DNA of 64,000 nucleotides from Rhodoferax koreense (GTDB taxonomy: Bacteria; Pseudomonadota; Gammaproteobacteria; Burkholderiales; Burkholderiaceae_C), in the NCBI RefSeq assembly GCF_001955695.1, contig NZ_CP019236.1, positions 558,001-622,000 on the forward strand, read 5' to 3'. The position numbers and the translations under genes are program-made. Position 1 is the stretch's first letter. Every line of letters starts with the position of its first letter. The notes beneath the pieces are model-generated. The model saw only the letters and a program-made list of their open reading frames with translations, did no database searches and had not been told where the DNA came from. Shown here in pieces: positions 1-12,229 of the stretch.

Positions 1-791
<791 letters not shown>

Positions 792-828
792 TTTCGGGCG
801 ACCTTTCACGACCGAAAGGAATTAAGCC

Positions 829-1299
829 GTGAACATTAATTCAACCCTGTTCCTGCAGGCCGTTGTCTTTGCGATTCTGGTGTGGTTCACGATGAAATAC
901 GTGTGGCCGCCGATCACGAAGGCGCTGGACGAGCGGGCGCAGAAAATCTCTGACGGTCTCGCAGCCGCCGACAAGGCCAAGTCCGAACTCACCAGCGCCA
1001 ACAAGCGCGTGGAAGAGGAACTGGCCAAGACGCGCACCGAGACCGCGACCCGGTTGGCAGACGCCGAACGCCGTGGTCAGGCCATCATCGAAGAGGCCAA
1101 GGCTCGCGCCACGGAAGAAGCCAACAAGATTGTGGCTGCCGCCCGTGTCGAAGCAGAACAGCAGACCGTCAAGGCGCGTGAAACCTTGCGCGAGCAGGTC
1201 GCCACGCTGGCCGTGAAGGGCGCCGAGCAGATTCTCCGCAAGGAAGTCAATGCCGGTGTGCACGCTGACCTGTTGAGCCGTCTGAAAACCGAACTCTAG
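829..1299 (+). CDS. atpF: ATP synthase F0 subunit b
   Basis: A 156-residue peripheral stalk subunit. One N-terminal membrane helix (about residues 5-25, with [22 protein letters not shown]) is followed by a long charged coiled coil rich in Ala, Glu, Lys and Arg that reaches up to F1 and binds delta. The ATG at 829 is preceded by GAAAGGAATTAAGCC. Length equals the usual bacterial b subunit. The stop lies 16 bases before atpH. Confidence 0.96.
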   Translation: MNINSTLFLQAVVFAILVWFTMKYVWPPITKALDERAQKISDGLAAADKAKSELTSANKRVEEELAKTRTETATRLADAERRGQAIIEEAKARATEEANKIVAAARVEAEQQTVKARETLREQVATLAVKGAEQILRKEVNAGVHADLLSRLKTEL

Positions 1300-1315
1300 G
1301 CTGTAAAGAACGACC

Positions 1316-1846
1316 ATGGCTGAATTAGCAACCATTGCCCGCCCTTACGCAGAAGCCTTGTTCAAGGCCTCTGCGAGCGATGCGGCTGGCGCGTCCGTCT
1401 GGCTCGACGAGTTGGCGGCCATCGCCGCCAATCCGCAGCTCCAGCAATTCGCGGGCAACCCGAATGCTGGTGTCGACCAGGTGTTCGACGTGATCGCGGG
1501 CGTCGCCAAGACGGCATTGCCCGACGCGGCGAAAAACTTCCTGCGCGCGGTCATCGAAAACGGGCGCCTGAGTGCCCTGCCGGAAATCGCGAACCAGTTC
1601 CGTACGTTGAAAAACGCATTGGGTGGCTCGTCGGATGCGACGGTGTTCAGCGCGTTTCCCATGGACGCGGCCGCGTTGGCGGATGTGTCCTCGGTGCTGG
1701 AGAAGCGGTTCGGTCGCAAACTCAACCTCTCGGTTGCGCTGCAGCCTGAGCTGATTGGCGGGATCCGTGTCGTGGTGGGTGACGAGGTTCTGGACACCTC
1801 GGTCAAAGCCCGCCTGGAACAAATGAAACTGGCCTTGACCGCTTAA
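1316..1846 (+). CDS. atpH: ATP synthase F1 subunit delta
   Basis: A 176-residue OSCP/delta subunit that ties the b-subunit stalk to the top of the F1 hexamer. The N-terminal six-helix domain starts with the typical [13 protein letters not shown]. The C-terminal part has the family signature ([25 protein letters not shown], about residues 145-170). It lies between atpF and atpA, with a 77-base gap before atpA. Length is standard. Confidence 0.96.
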   Translation: MAELATIARPYAEALFKASASDAAGASVWLDELAAIAANPQLQQFAGNPNAGVDQVFDVIAGVAKTALPDAAKNFLRAVIENGRLSALPEIANQFRTLKNALGGSSDATVFSAFPMDAAALADVSSVLEKRFGRKLNLSVALQPELIGGIRVVVGDEVLDTSVKARLEQMKLALTA

Positions 1847-1923
1847 CAGCGGCGAGCCTCTCGTTTTCGGCCAGAGCCTGTGGCTCCGGTTGTTTGCTAA
1901 ACCAAAGAAAGAAGGAAAGAGTC

Positions 1924-3477
<1,554 letters not shown>

Positions 3478-3504
3478 TTTCCACCTGATTAAAAGGAGCC
3501 TCTG

Positions 3505-4389
3505 ATGGCATCAGGCAAGGAACTTCGGACCAAGATCAAATCGGTGGAAAACACCAAGAAGATCACCAAGGCGATGGAGATGATTTCCGTCTCCAAGATG
3601 CGCAAGGCGCAGGAGCGCATGCGCGCCGCGCGGCCTTACAGCGAGAAGATCCGCAACATCGCCACCAACCTCGGACAAGCCAATCCGGAGTACGTGCACA
3701 CCTTCATGAAGACCAACGACGGCAAGTCGGTGGGCTTCATCGTGGTGACCACGGACAAGGGTTTGTGCGGCGGCCTGAACACCAACCTGCTGCGCGCGGT
3801 GACGGCGCAGCTGCGCGAAGTGCAGTCCTCGGGCAAGACGCCTCGGGCGGTGGCCATCGGCGGCAAGGGCCTGGGTTTTCTGAACCGGGTCGGCGCCACG
3901 GTCGTCTCGCATGTGACGCACCTGGGCGACAAGCCGCACCTGGACAAGCTGATCGGCCCCGTGAAGGTGCTGCTCGACGCGTTCACGGCCGGCGAGGTCA
4001 GCGCGGTCTATCTCTGCTACAACAAGTTCGTCAGCACCATGAGCCAGGTGCCGGTGGTGGACCAGTTGTTGCCCCTGTCGGCGGCCAAGATGGAAGAAGA
4101 ATCCAAGGCCAGCGGCACGCACCATGCCTGGGACTACATCTACGAACCCGACGCACAGTCCGTGATCGACGAGTTGCTCGTGCGTTACGCCGAAGCCCTG
4201 GTCTACCAGGCGGTGGCCGAGAACATGGCGTCCGAACACGCGGCGCGCATGGTGGCGATGAAGGCTGCAACCGACAACGCCGGCAACGTGATCGGCGAAC
4301 TCAAGCTGATCTACAACAAGACGCGGCAGGCGGCGATCACGAAAGAATTGTCGGAAATCGTGTCCGGCGCGGCGGCGATCAGCGGCTGA
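3505..4389 (+). CDS. atpG: ATP synthase F1 subunit gamma
   Basis: A 294-residue rotor shaft subunit. The N-terminal helix ([32 protein letters not shown]) and C-terminal helix ([25 protein letters not shown]) pair as the central coiled coil. The middle domain contains the usual [10 protein letters not shown] segment. AAAAGGAG precedes the ATG. It lies 27 bases after atpA and 63 bases before atpD. Nothing unusual. Confidence 0.97.
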   Translation: MASGKELRTKIKSVENTKKITKAMEMISVSKMRKAQERMRAARPYSEKIRNIATNLGQANPEYVHTFMKTNDGKSVGFIVVTTDKGLCGGLNTNLLRAVTAQLREVQSSGKTPRAVAIGGKGLGFLNRVGATVVSHVTHLGDKPHLDKLIGPVKVLLDAFTAGEVSAVYLCYNKFVSTMSQVPVVDQLLPLSAAKMEEESKASGTHHAWDYIYEPDAQSVIDELLVRYAEALVYQAVAENMASEHAARMVAMKAATDNAGNVIGELKLIYNKTRQAAITKELSEIVSGAAAISG

Positions 4390-5880
<1,491 letters not shown>

Positions 5881-5885
5881 GCCTC

Positions 5886-6311
5886 ATGGACTCCACACAC
5901 ACCATTCACGTCGATGTGGTCAGTGCCGAGGCGTCCATCTTCTCGGGCGAAGCCAAGTTCGTGGCCTTGCCCGGCGAGGCCGGCGAACTCGGTATCTACC
6001 CGCGCCACACACCGCTGATCACGCGCATCAAGCCCGGCTCGGTGCGTATCGAACTGGTTGACGGCACGGAAGAGTTCGTCTTCGTGGCCGGTGGCATCCT
6101 GGAAGTGCAGCCCAACACCGTGACCGTGTTGTCTGACACCGCCATCCGCGGCAAGGACCTCGACGACGAAAAGGCCAATGCCGCCAAGGCAGCGGCCGAA
6201 GATGCCGTCAAGAACGCCAAGAGCGAACTCGACCTCGGCAAGGCCCAGTCCGAACTGGCCGTCATGGCCGCCCAACTGGCCGCGTTGCGCCGCTACCGCC
6301 AGAAGAAGTAA
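5886..6311 (+). CDS. atpC: ATP synthase F1 subunit epsilon
   Basis: A 141-residue subunit that links gamma to the c ring and can inhibit ATP hydrolysis. The N-terminal beta-sandwich contains [19 protein letters not shown]; the C-terminal part is a two-helix hairpin rich in Ala and Lys. The ATG at 5886 gives [15 protein letters not shown], the usual N-terminus; longer in-frame extensions run back into atpD. Last gene of the operon, 17 bases before a strong terminator. Confidence 0.96.
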   Translation: MDSTHTIHVDVVSAEASIFSGEAKFVALPGEAGELGIYPRHTPLITRIKPGSVRIELVDGTEEFVFVAGGILEVQPNTVTVLSDTAIRGKDLDDEKANAAKAAAEDAVKNAKSELDLGKAQSELAVMAAQLAALRRYRQKK

Positions 6312-6328
6312 GTTTTTCTGCTTCCATC

Positions 6329-6354
6329 AAAAAACCGCCCTCGGGCGGTTTTTT
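6329..6354. terminator. Bidirectional Rho-independent terminator between atpC and the CoA-transferase gene
   Basis: A run of six A, the arms CCGCC and GGCGG around a CTCG loop, and a run of six T. Because both A and T tracts are present, the hairpin can stop the atp operon (plus strand) and the convergent CoA-transferase gene (minus strand). Confidence 0.93.
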
Positions 6355-6379
6355 ATTGGGCGTTCCGTGGCGGATGGCT

Positions 6380-7621
6380 TCAGTGGCCCACGGCTTCCTC
6401 GGCGTACAACACGCCGTCTTTCTCCATCTGGGCGATCTCCTCGGCGTTGTAGCCCAGGCCCTGGGCGATGCTGCGGTTGTGCTGGCCCATCAGCGGCGCG
6501 GGCTGGGTCACGGTGGTGCTGCATGCGGAGAAGTGGAACGGCAGGTTGGGCAGCCGCACCTTGCCGATCACCGGATGGTCCTGCTCGAGCAACATGCCGC
6601 GCGCCTGCACCTGCGGGTCGGCCAGCACTTCGGCGATGTCCTGCACCTTGGCGCTCGGCACGTCGATCGCGTCGAGCGCGGCCAGGCACTCGGCGACCGT
6701 GCGGCTGCTCACCCAGCGCCGCACCACCGGCAACAGTTCGAGCCGGTTCTCGTTGCGACCCGTCAGGCTATGGAAGCGCGTGTCGGCCGCAAAGCCGGGT
6801 TGGCCCAGGTCGTTGCCGATCAGCGTGGCCAGCCGCTTCCAGGCGTCGTCCACCTGCGCGGCGATCACCAGGTAACCGTCGGTGGCGGTGAACACGCCGT
6901 ACAGCGTGGACTGCGGCAGGTCGTGACCGGTCTGTTGCGGGATTTCCTTGCCACCCGACAGCGTGTAGCTCTGCACCGCATATTCGTGCATCGACACCAG
7001 GCAATCGTACAGGGCCATGTCGATGTGTTGCCCGCGCCCCGAGCCGATGCGGCCCAGCAGCGCCGCACACACCGCTGCCACACCGTGGATGCCGGTGTAC
7101 ATGTCGCCGAGTGCGATGCGCAGCAGCGGCGGCGCCACGCCCGGCTCGCCGACCATGGCCATGATGCCGCTCTTGGCCTCGGCAATCAGGCCGAAACCGG
7201 CGCGGTGAGAGTCTGGGCCGGTATGGCCGTAGGCCGAGACCGAGCAATACACCAGCTTGGGGTTGCGCTCGGAAAGCTCCTTGTAGCCCAGCCCCAGCTT
7301 GTCGAGCGCGCCGGGGCGGTAGTTCTCCAGGAACACGTCGGCGGTGTCGGTGAGCTTGTGCATCATGGCCAGCCCGCGCGGATCCTTCAGGTTGATGCAC
7401 AGGCCTTGCTTGCCCATGTTCTGCTGCAGGAAATAGCCGCTCTGGCCATCGACGAAATAGGCATGGGCACGGCCCGCGTCGCCAGCCGTGGGCCGTTCGA
7501 CCTTGATCACCTCGGCGCCCATGGCGGCCAGGCAGCGGCCCATGTAGGGGCCGGCCAGGAAGTGGCTGTAGTCGATCACACGGATGCCCTTGAGTGGCAA
7601 GGGCTGGCTGTTGTTCGTCAT
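6380..7621 (-). CDS. CaiB/BaiF (family III) CoA-transferase
   Basis: A 413-residue family III CoA-transferase, which moves CoA between organic acids through an aspartyl thioester. The N-terminus has the family pattern (LKGIRVIDYSHFLAGPYMG), followed by LAAMGAEVIKVERP. The nucleophile is probably the aspartate in ALGDMYTGIHG. The ATG at 7621 is chosen because GGAGA lies upstream and the N-terminus matches the family; the frame stays open further upstream, but that stretch has no family character. It is downstream of the LysR gene on the same strand (112-base gap) and convergent with atpC. The substrate cannot be read from sequence; formyl-, succinyl- or acetyl-CoA donors are all used in this family. 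The neighbouring enoyl-CoA hydratase suggests acyl-CoA catabolism. Confidence 0.88.
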   Translation of the reverse strand: MTNNSQPLPLKGIRVIDYSHFLAGPYMGRCLAAMGAEVIKVERPTAGDAGRAHAYFVDGQSGYFLQQNMGKQGLCINLKDPRGLAMMHKLTDTADVFLENYRPGALDKLGLGYKELSERNPKLVYCSVSAYGHTGPDSHRAGFGLIAEAKSGIMAMVGEPGVAPPLLRIALGDMYTGIHGVAAVCAALLGRIGSGRGQHIDMALYDCLVSMHEYAVQSYTLSGGKEIPQQTGHDLPQSTLYGVFTATDGYLVIAAQVDDAWKRLATLIGNDLGQPGFAADTRFHSLTGRNENRLELLPVVRRWVSSRTVAECLAALDAIDVPSAKVQDIAEVLADPQVQARGMLLEQDHPVIGKVRLPNLPFHFSACSTTVTQPAPLMGQHNRSIAQGLGYNAEEIAQMEKDGVLYAEEAVGH

Positions 7622-7699
7622 GCGAGGGTCTCCAATCAAAAGGGTCGCATGGTAGGCCTGCCTTGTCCATTCGGCCATCCAATGGACGCAATGAGCCCC

Positions 7700-7714
7700 A
7701 TTGCGCGATGCAAT
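7700..7714. promoter_or_regulatory. Candidate LysR-type operator upstream of the CoA-transferase gene
   Basis: ATTGCGCGATGCAAT is a perfect 5-bp dyad containing the T-N11-A pattern of LysR-type binding sites. It overlaps a second dyad, GCAATG-N5-CATTGC, at 7688-7704. It lies about 80 bases upstream of the CoA-transferase start codon, a normal place for an activator site. Binding by the adjacent LysR protein is inferred from position. Confidence 0.45.
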
Positions 7715-7733
7715 GCAACGGCACCGGCAGGTT

Positions 7734-8711
7734 TCAAGGCTTCTTGCGGGACTGGTCCAGGCGCATGAACAGTTCGCTGCACACGCTGCGCAGCCAGCGG
7801 TGGCCGGGATCATCGTGCTGCCGTGCGTGCCAGTGCTGCTTGACGAGGTAGGAAGGGATCTCGAACGGGCAAGGGTACACGCCCACCGCGCCGAGCCCCG
7901 CCAGCGTCTCGCCGATCATGCGCGGCACGGTGGCGATCAAATCGGTGCTCGACACGATCGTCGCCAGCCCCAGGAAACCGGGCAGCTCGAGCAGCACATG
8001 GCGCTCGATGCGTTGCTCCTTCAGCGCGCCGTCGAGCAGTGCATGGCCGCGGCCGTAGACGATCTCGATGTGGGCTTCGCTCTGGTAGGCCTTGCGCGTC
8101 AGCGTGCGGCCGATGCGCGGGTGTTTCTGGTTCACCAGGCAGACGAAATCCTGCGCATACAGCGTCTGCTGGTAAAAGCCGGATTCGAGGCCGGGAATGT
8201 AGCCCAGCGCGATGTCGGCCTTGCCGGCCTGCAGTGCTTCAGCGGTGCCGGCATCGATCGGGGCGACGTCGATGCGCACGCCCGGCGCCACACGCCGCAG
8301 GTGGGCCAGCAACCGCGGCAGCAGCGTGATGTGGCTCGCGTCGGTCATGCAGACACGAAAGCTGCGCTGCGCCTGGGCCGGGTCGAAGGCCGGGCCGCGG
8401 GCGGCCAGGCGGCGCAGCGACTCGATGACCTCGCGCGCGGGCCCGATCAACGCGTCGGCGCGCGGCGTGGGCTGCATGCCGGCGGCGGTGCGCACGAACA
8501 GCGGATCGTCCAGCGCATGGCGCAGCTTGGCCAGCCAGATGCTGACGGTCGGCTGGCTCTGGCCGAGCTGTTCGGCGCAGCGCGTCACGCTGCCGGTGGT
8601 GTAGAGCAGGTCGAACAGCTGCAGCAGCTTCGCGTCGAGCAGGGCGGCTCCGCCTTCGCCCGTGCCCGAGCGTGGGTGGGCCGTGTTTCTGACGGAAAGA
8701 CGCGATGCCAT
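7734..8711 (-). CDS. LysR-family transcriptional regulator
   Basis: A 325-residue LysR-type regulator. The N-terminal winged helix-turn-helix is clear (LLQLFDLLYTTGSVTRCAEQ, then LGQSQPTVSIWLAKLRHALD), followed by a type-2 periplasmic-binding-like effector domain to the end. It resembles NahR/LinR-like regulators of aromatic-acid genes more than CysB-type, but that is an impression. I start at the ATG at 8711; the in-frame TTG at 8726 would add only five residues. It is divergent from the binding-protein/hydratase gene at 8858 and upstream of the CoA-transferase gene on its own strand, so it probably controls both. Confidence 0.9.
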   Translation of the reverse strand: MASRLSVRNTAHPRSGTGEGGAALLDAKLLQLFDLLYTTGSVTRCAEQLGQSQPTVSIWLAKLRHALDDPLFVRTAAGMQPTPRADALIGPAREVIESLRRLAARGPAFDPAQAQRSFRVCMTDASHITLLPRLLAHLRRVAPGVRIDVAPIDAGTAEALQAGKADIALGYIPGLESGFYQQTLYAQDFVCLVNQKHPRIGRTLTRKAYQSEAHIEIVYGRGHALLDGALKEQRIERHVLLELPGFLGLATIVSSTDLIATVPRMIGETLAGLGAVGVYPCPFEIPSYLVKQHWHARQHDDPGHRWLRSVCSELFMRLDQSRKKP

Positions 8712-8723
8712 TATTGTCTCGTG

Positions 8724-8747
8724 CAATGGTGGTTATTTCCGTCATTG
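8724..8747. promoter_or_regulatory. Candidate regulator site in the LysR / binding-protein divergent region
   Basis: CAATG and CATTG arms separated by 14 bases. The same half-site (GCAATG/CATTGC) occurs upstream of the CoA-transferase gene at 7688-7704. The direct repeat GTATGG-ACA-GTATGG follows from 8747. The left arm overlaps the region just upstream of the LysR start, as expected for autoregulation. Confidence 0.35.
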
Positions 8748-8857
8748 TATGGACAGTATGGCGGCCTGCACCTATGGTTGCGACCTCGTTGGCCAGGCCG
8801 CGACGGCGCCCTGCCGCATTCGAACAAGCGATCAACCAAGCATCCAAAGGTGGAGAC

Positions 8858-10795
8858 ATGAAAAAGACTTTCTACAAACTGGCCCTGGCCGCCGCGCTGT
8901 CCGGCGCATCCCTGCTGAGCCTCGCGCAATCGGTGCCGGTGACCGGCATCGTCGAACTCTCGGGCCCCGGCGCCACGGCGGGCACCAATTTCGACAACGG
9001 CGTGAAGCTCGCGGTGAAGGCCATCAACGCGGCCGGCGGCATGGCCGGCCGCAAGGTCGAGTACACCTCGCTCGATACGCAGACCCAGCCCGGCGTGGCC
9101 AAGGCACTGGCCAAGCGGGCCATCGACCAGGGCGCGCAGGTGGTGCTAGGCCCGGTGTTCTCGGGCTCGATCCTGGTCAGCATGAGCGAGACCAGGCAGG
9201 CCGAGGTGCTGAACATCGTCGGTGGCGAAGCGGCCAGCATCACGCAGCAGGGCCATCCCTATGTGTTCCGCGCCTCGTTCACGCAGGCGGCGGCCATGCC
9301 CAAGGTGGCCACTTACCTTCAGCGCTCGGTCAAGGCCAAGAGCGTCTCGGTGATCTACGTGAACAACGACTTCGGCAAGGGTGGGCGCGACGCGATCGTG
9401 AAGGCGCTCGAAGCCAATGGCATCAAGGTCGCGGCCGACATCTCCACCGACAGCGGCCAGGTGGACTTTTCCGCCGCCGTGCTCAAGGCCAAGCAGGCCG
9501 ATGCCGACGCCTTGTTCGTCTACACCAACGAAGAGGAATCGGCACGCCTGCTGCGCGAGTTGCGCAAGCAGGGCTACACCAAGCCCATCGTCGGCGAATC
9601 CACGCTCACCAACGAGAAGGTCATCGAACTCGCCGGTGAAGCGGCCAACGGCATCGTCGGCCACGTGGGCCTGACCGCCGACGCGCCCAACCCCACGGTG
9701 CAGGCCTTCACCAAGGCCTATGTTGCCGAATACAAGTCCCGGCCAGACCACAACGCCATGAAGGGCTACATCGGCATGTGGTCGGCCAAGGCCGCCGCCG
9801 ACAAGGCGGGCAAGATCGATTCCAAGGCCATGGCCGACGCGCTGCACAACCACAGCTTCACGGCCAAGGAATTTCCCGGCCTGTTGTTCGACGTGAGTTA
9901 CGACGGCAAGGGCGACCTGGACCGGGAAAGCTTCTTCGTGAAGGTGGTGAACGGCAAGTCGGAAGTCATCGAAACGCTGAAGCCGGCCCGCGGCGAAGTA
10001 AGGCCAGTTGCCGTGGCCTCTACCGAATACGTCCACGTCGAACGCGAAGGCGGTCTGCTCGTCATCACGCTGAACCGGCCCGAGGTGATGAATGCGCTGC
10101 ATCTGCCCGCGCACACCGAGCTCTCGCGCATCTTCGACGACTACGCCGCCGATCCGGCGCTGCGCGTGGCCATCATCACCGGCGCGGGCGAGCGTGCGTT
10201 CTGTGTCGGCACCGACCTCAAGTCGCTGGCCGTCACCGGCAACTACGACTATCCGCGCGGCGGCTTCGCCGGCATCACCAAACGCTTCGACCTGTGGAAG
10301 CCGGTGATCGCCGCGGTCAATGGCATGTGCCTCGGCGGCGGGGTGGAAATCCTGGCCGCCTGCGACCTGGCGGTAGCCTCCCAGCAGGCCCAGTTCGGCC
10401 TGCCCGAGCCGCTGGTCGGCCTGGCCGCACTCGGCGGCGGCGCCTTGCAGCGCATCGCGCGGCAGATGTCGATGAAGGACGCAATGTACCTGGCGCTCAC
10501 CGGCAAACGCATCGATGCAACCGAAGCGCGGCGCATCGGCCTGGTCAACGAGGTCGTGCCGCAGGGCGAGGTGCTGGCGCGTGCCAGGGCGCTTGCGCAG
10601 GACATCCTGGCCTGCGCGCCCCTGGCCCTGCAGGCCACGAAACAGGCGATGATGATGAGTTTCAACGAAGCCGATCTCCAACGCGCCATGACCATGACCT
10701 ATCCCGCCGAAGCCGTGATGCTCGCCAGCCAGGATGCGATAGAAGGTCCGCTCGCGTTCGCGCAGAAGCGCAAGCCCAACTGGACAGGAAAATGA
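8858..10795 (+). CDS. Branched-chain-type ABC substrate-binding protein fused in frame to an enoyl-CoA hydratase (probable frameshift fusion)
   Basis: One 645-residue frame with two unrelated parts. Residues 1-23 are a signal peptide (MKKTFYKLALAAALSGASLLSLA). Residues 24 to about 378 are a Leu/Ile/Val-type periplasmic binding protein, with GIVELSGPGATAGTNFDNGV near its start. From about residue 386 it is a crotonase/enoyl-CoA hydratase (LLVITLNRPEVMNALH; the oxyanion-hole region GMCLGGGVEILAACD; FGLPEPLVGLAALGGG). An exported protein carrying a CoA-dependent cytoplasmic enzyme makes little sense. Removing one C from the CCC run at 9987-9989 would end the binding protein as ETLKPAAAK with the TAA at 9999-10001. 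The overlapping AAGG would then serve a GTG at 10013, giving normal lengths for both proteins (380 and 260 residues). The ATG at 8858 has AGGTGGAG upstream. The gene overlaps the next by ATGA. Confidence 0.85.
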   Translation: MKKTFYKLALAAALSGASLLSLAQSVPVTGIVELSGPGATAGTNFDNGVKLAVKAINAAGGMAGRKVEYTSLDTQTQPGVAKALAKRAIDQGAQVVLGPVFSGSILVSMSETRQAEVLNIVGGEAASITQQGHPYVFRASFTQAAAMPKVATYLQRSVKAKSVSVIYVNNDFGKGGRDAIVKALEANGIKVAADISTDSGQVDFSAAVLKAKQADADALFVYTNEEESARLLRELRKQGYTKPIVGESTLTNEKVIELAGEAANGIVGHVGLTADAPNPTVQAFTKAYVAEYKSRPDHNAMKGYIGMWSAKAAADKAGKIDSKAMADALHNHSFTAKEFPGLLFDVSYDGKGDLDRESFFVKVVNGKSEVIETLKPARGEVRPVAVASTEYVHVEREGGLLVITLNRPEVMNALHLPAHTELSRIFDDYAADPALRVAIITGAGERAFCVGTDLKSLAVTGNYDYPRGGFAGITKRFDLWKPVIAAVNGMCLGGGVEILAACDLAVASQQAQFGLPEPLVGLAALGGGALQRIARQMSMKDAMYLALTGKRIDATEARRIGLVNEVVPQGEVLARARALAQDILACAPLALQATKQAMMMSFNEADLQRAMTMTYPAEAVMLASQDAIEGPLAFAQKRKPNWTGK

Positions 10796-11784
10796 GCGAC
10801 AGGACCATCCGCTGGGGCATGATCGGCTGCGGCGACGTGGCCGAGGTCAAGAGCGGCCCGGCCTTCTACAAGGCCGAAAATTCTGAACTGGTGGCCGTGA
10901 TGCGCCGCAACGGCGCACTCGCCGAAGACTTTGCGCGGCGCCACGGCGTGGGCCGTTGGCACGACAATGCCGAAGCCATCATCCAGGCAAGCGACATCGA
11001 CGCCGTCTACATCGCCACCACCACCGATTCGCACCACGACTACACGCTGCGTTGTGCTGCCGCGGGCAAGGCCGTCTACGTGGAAAAGCCCATGGGTATG
11101 AGCCACGCGCAGTGCCTGGCCATGGTGGCCGCCTGCGAGCGGGCTGGCGTACCGCTATGGGTGGGTTTCTACCGCCGCGCGCTGCCGCGCTTCCTGCAGC
11201 TGCGCGACATCCTGCAAAGCGGCGTGATCGGGGAGGTGCGTGCCGTCGTCTCGCGGCAGAACCAGAAGCCGCCCACGCCCGAACAATTGCAGGGCCATTT
11301 CGTCGCCTGGCGCACCGATGCCGCGCGATCGGGCGGCGGATTTTTCTTCGAGGCCATCGGCCACACCTTCGACATCTTCGATTTTCTGTTCGGGCCGATC
11401 GCGCAGGTGCAGGGCATCGCCAGCAACCAGGCCGGGCTGTGGAAAAGCGAAGACATGGTCACGGCCAGCTACCGCTTCGCCTCCGGCGTGCTGGGCAGCG
11501 GCGCCTGGTGTTTCGCGGCGGACCGCGACGAGGAATACCACGACATCATCGGCAGCCTGGGCCGCATCCGCTTCTCGGTTTACAAGCCCGTGCCGATGGT
11601 GCTCACGGTCGGCGACAAGGTGGAAGAGATTCCCGTGGCCGACCCGCCCCACGTGCACCAGCCGCTGGTGCAGACCATCGTCGACGAGCTGAACGGACAG
11701 GGCCGTTGCCCGAGCACCGGCGACAGCGGCGCGCGCACGGGCTGGGTGCTCGACGAAATCCTGAAGGATTTCCGGCGCGACTGA
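10792..11784 (+). CDS. Gfo/Idh/MocA-family NAD(P)-dependent oxidoreductase
   Basis: A 330-residue protein. It has an N-terminal Rossmann domain with RWGMIGCGDVAEVKSGPAF, the family's EKP motif (AVYVEKPMGMS, about residue 99), and a C-terminal alpha/beta domain with FFFEAIGHTFDIFDFLFG. Members oxidise or reduce sugars, inositols or related cyclic polyols. The ATG lies inside ATGA with the stop of the preceding hydratase, so the two are translationally coupled. How a sugar-type dehydrogenase fits with a CoA-transferase and hydratase is not clear from sequence. Confidence 0.9.
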   Translation: MSDRTIRWGMIGCGDVAEVKSGPAFYKAENSELVAVMRRNGALAEDFARRHGVGRWHDNAEAIIQASDIDAVYIATTTDSHHDYTLRCAAAGKAVYVEKPMGMSHAQCLAMVAACERAGVPLWVGFYRRALPRFLQLRDILQSGVIGEVRAVVSRQNQKPPTPEQLQGHFVAWRTDAARSGGGFFFEAIGHTFDIFDFLFGPIAQVQGIASNQAGLWKSEDMVTASYRFASGVLGSGAWCFAADRDEEYHDIIGSLGRIRFSVYKPVPMVLTVGDKVEEIPVADPPHVHQPLVQTIVDELNGQGRCPSTGDSGARTGWVLDEILKDFRRD

Positions 11785-11805
11785 TTTGCTATTGTTATGG
11801 TAGCG

Positions 11806-11832
11806 GCTGGCGCAGGATCCAACTGCGCCAGC
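11806..11832. terminator. Hairpin between convergent oxidoreductase and cytochrome c genes
   Basis: A perfect 9-bp inverted repeat, GCTGGCGCA and TGCGCCAGC, around a 9-base loop. It lies in the 62-base gap between two convergent genes and is followed by GCTTGATTTTCC, a poor T tract. Probably a transcription terminator for one or both genes. Confidence 0.6.
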
Positions 11833-11846
11833 GCTTGATTTTCCTC

Positions 11847-12212
11847 TTACTTCAGAGACTGCAGATAGGCCACCAGGTCGGCGCGCTGCTTTGCGTCCGG
11901 CAGGCCCGAAAAGGGCATCACATTGCCGGGAATCGCCGCTTGCGGGTTCGCGATGTACGCCTCGAGCTTGGCCGCATCCCAGTTGTACGCGGTGGCCTTC
12001 ATCGCGCGGCTGTAGCGGAAGCCGGGGAAGCTGCCGACCTTGCGGCCGTCCACGCCCTGCAGGCTCGGGCCCGCGCCGTTCGTGCCGTCGATGCTGTGGC
12101 AGGCCGCGCATTGCGCGAACGCGGCTTTGCCCGCGGCCACGTCCTGCGCCTGGGCGGTGGTGATGGAGAGCAGGGCCCAGGCGGCCGTGGTCAGGTGTAA
12201 AGCGGTTCTCAT
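11847..12212 (-). CDS. Periplasmic monoheme c-type cytochrome
   Basis: A 121-residue class I cytochrome c. A signal peptide (ending TTAQAQD, about residues 1-22) is followed by a single haem site CAACH (about residues 35-39), and MPFSGL near the C-terminus offers the axial methionine. AGGAA precedes the ATG at 12212. It is the last gene of a three-gene minus-strand set with a GMC flavoprotein and its Tat-type partner, so it probably takes electrons from the flavoprotein and passes them to the respiratory chain. The related FAD-glucose dehydrogenase complexes use a larger multihaem cytochrome; this one has only one haem site. Confidence 0.9.
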   Translation of the reverse strand: MRTALHLTTAAWALLSITTAQAQDVAAGKAAFAQCAACHSIDGTNGAGPSLQGVDGRKVGSFPGFRYSRAMKATAYNWDAAKLEAYIANPQAAIPGNVMPFSGLPDAKQRADLVAYLQSLK

Positions 12213-12229
12213 CGTGTGTTCCTCAAGTT

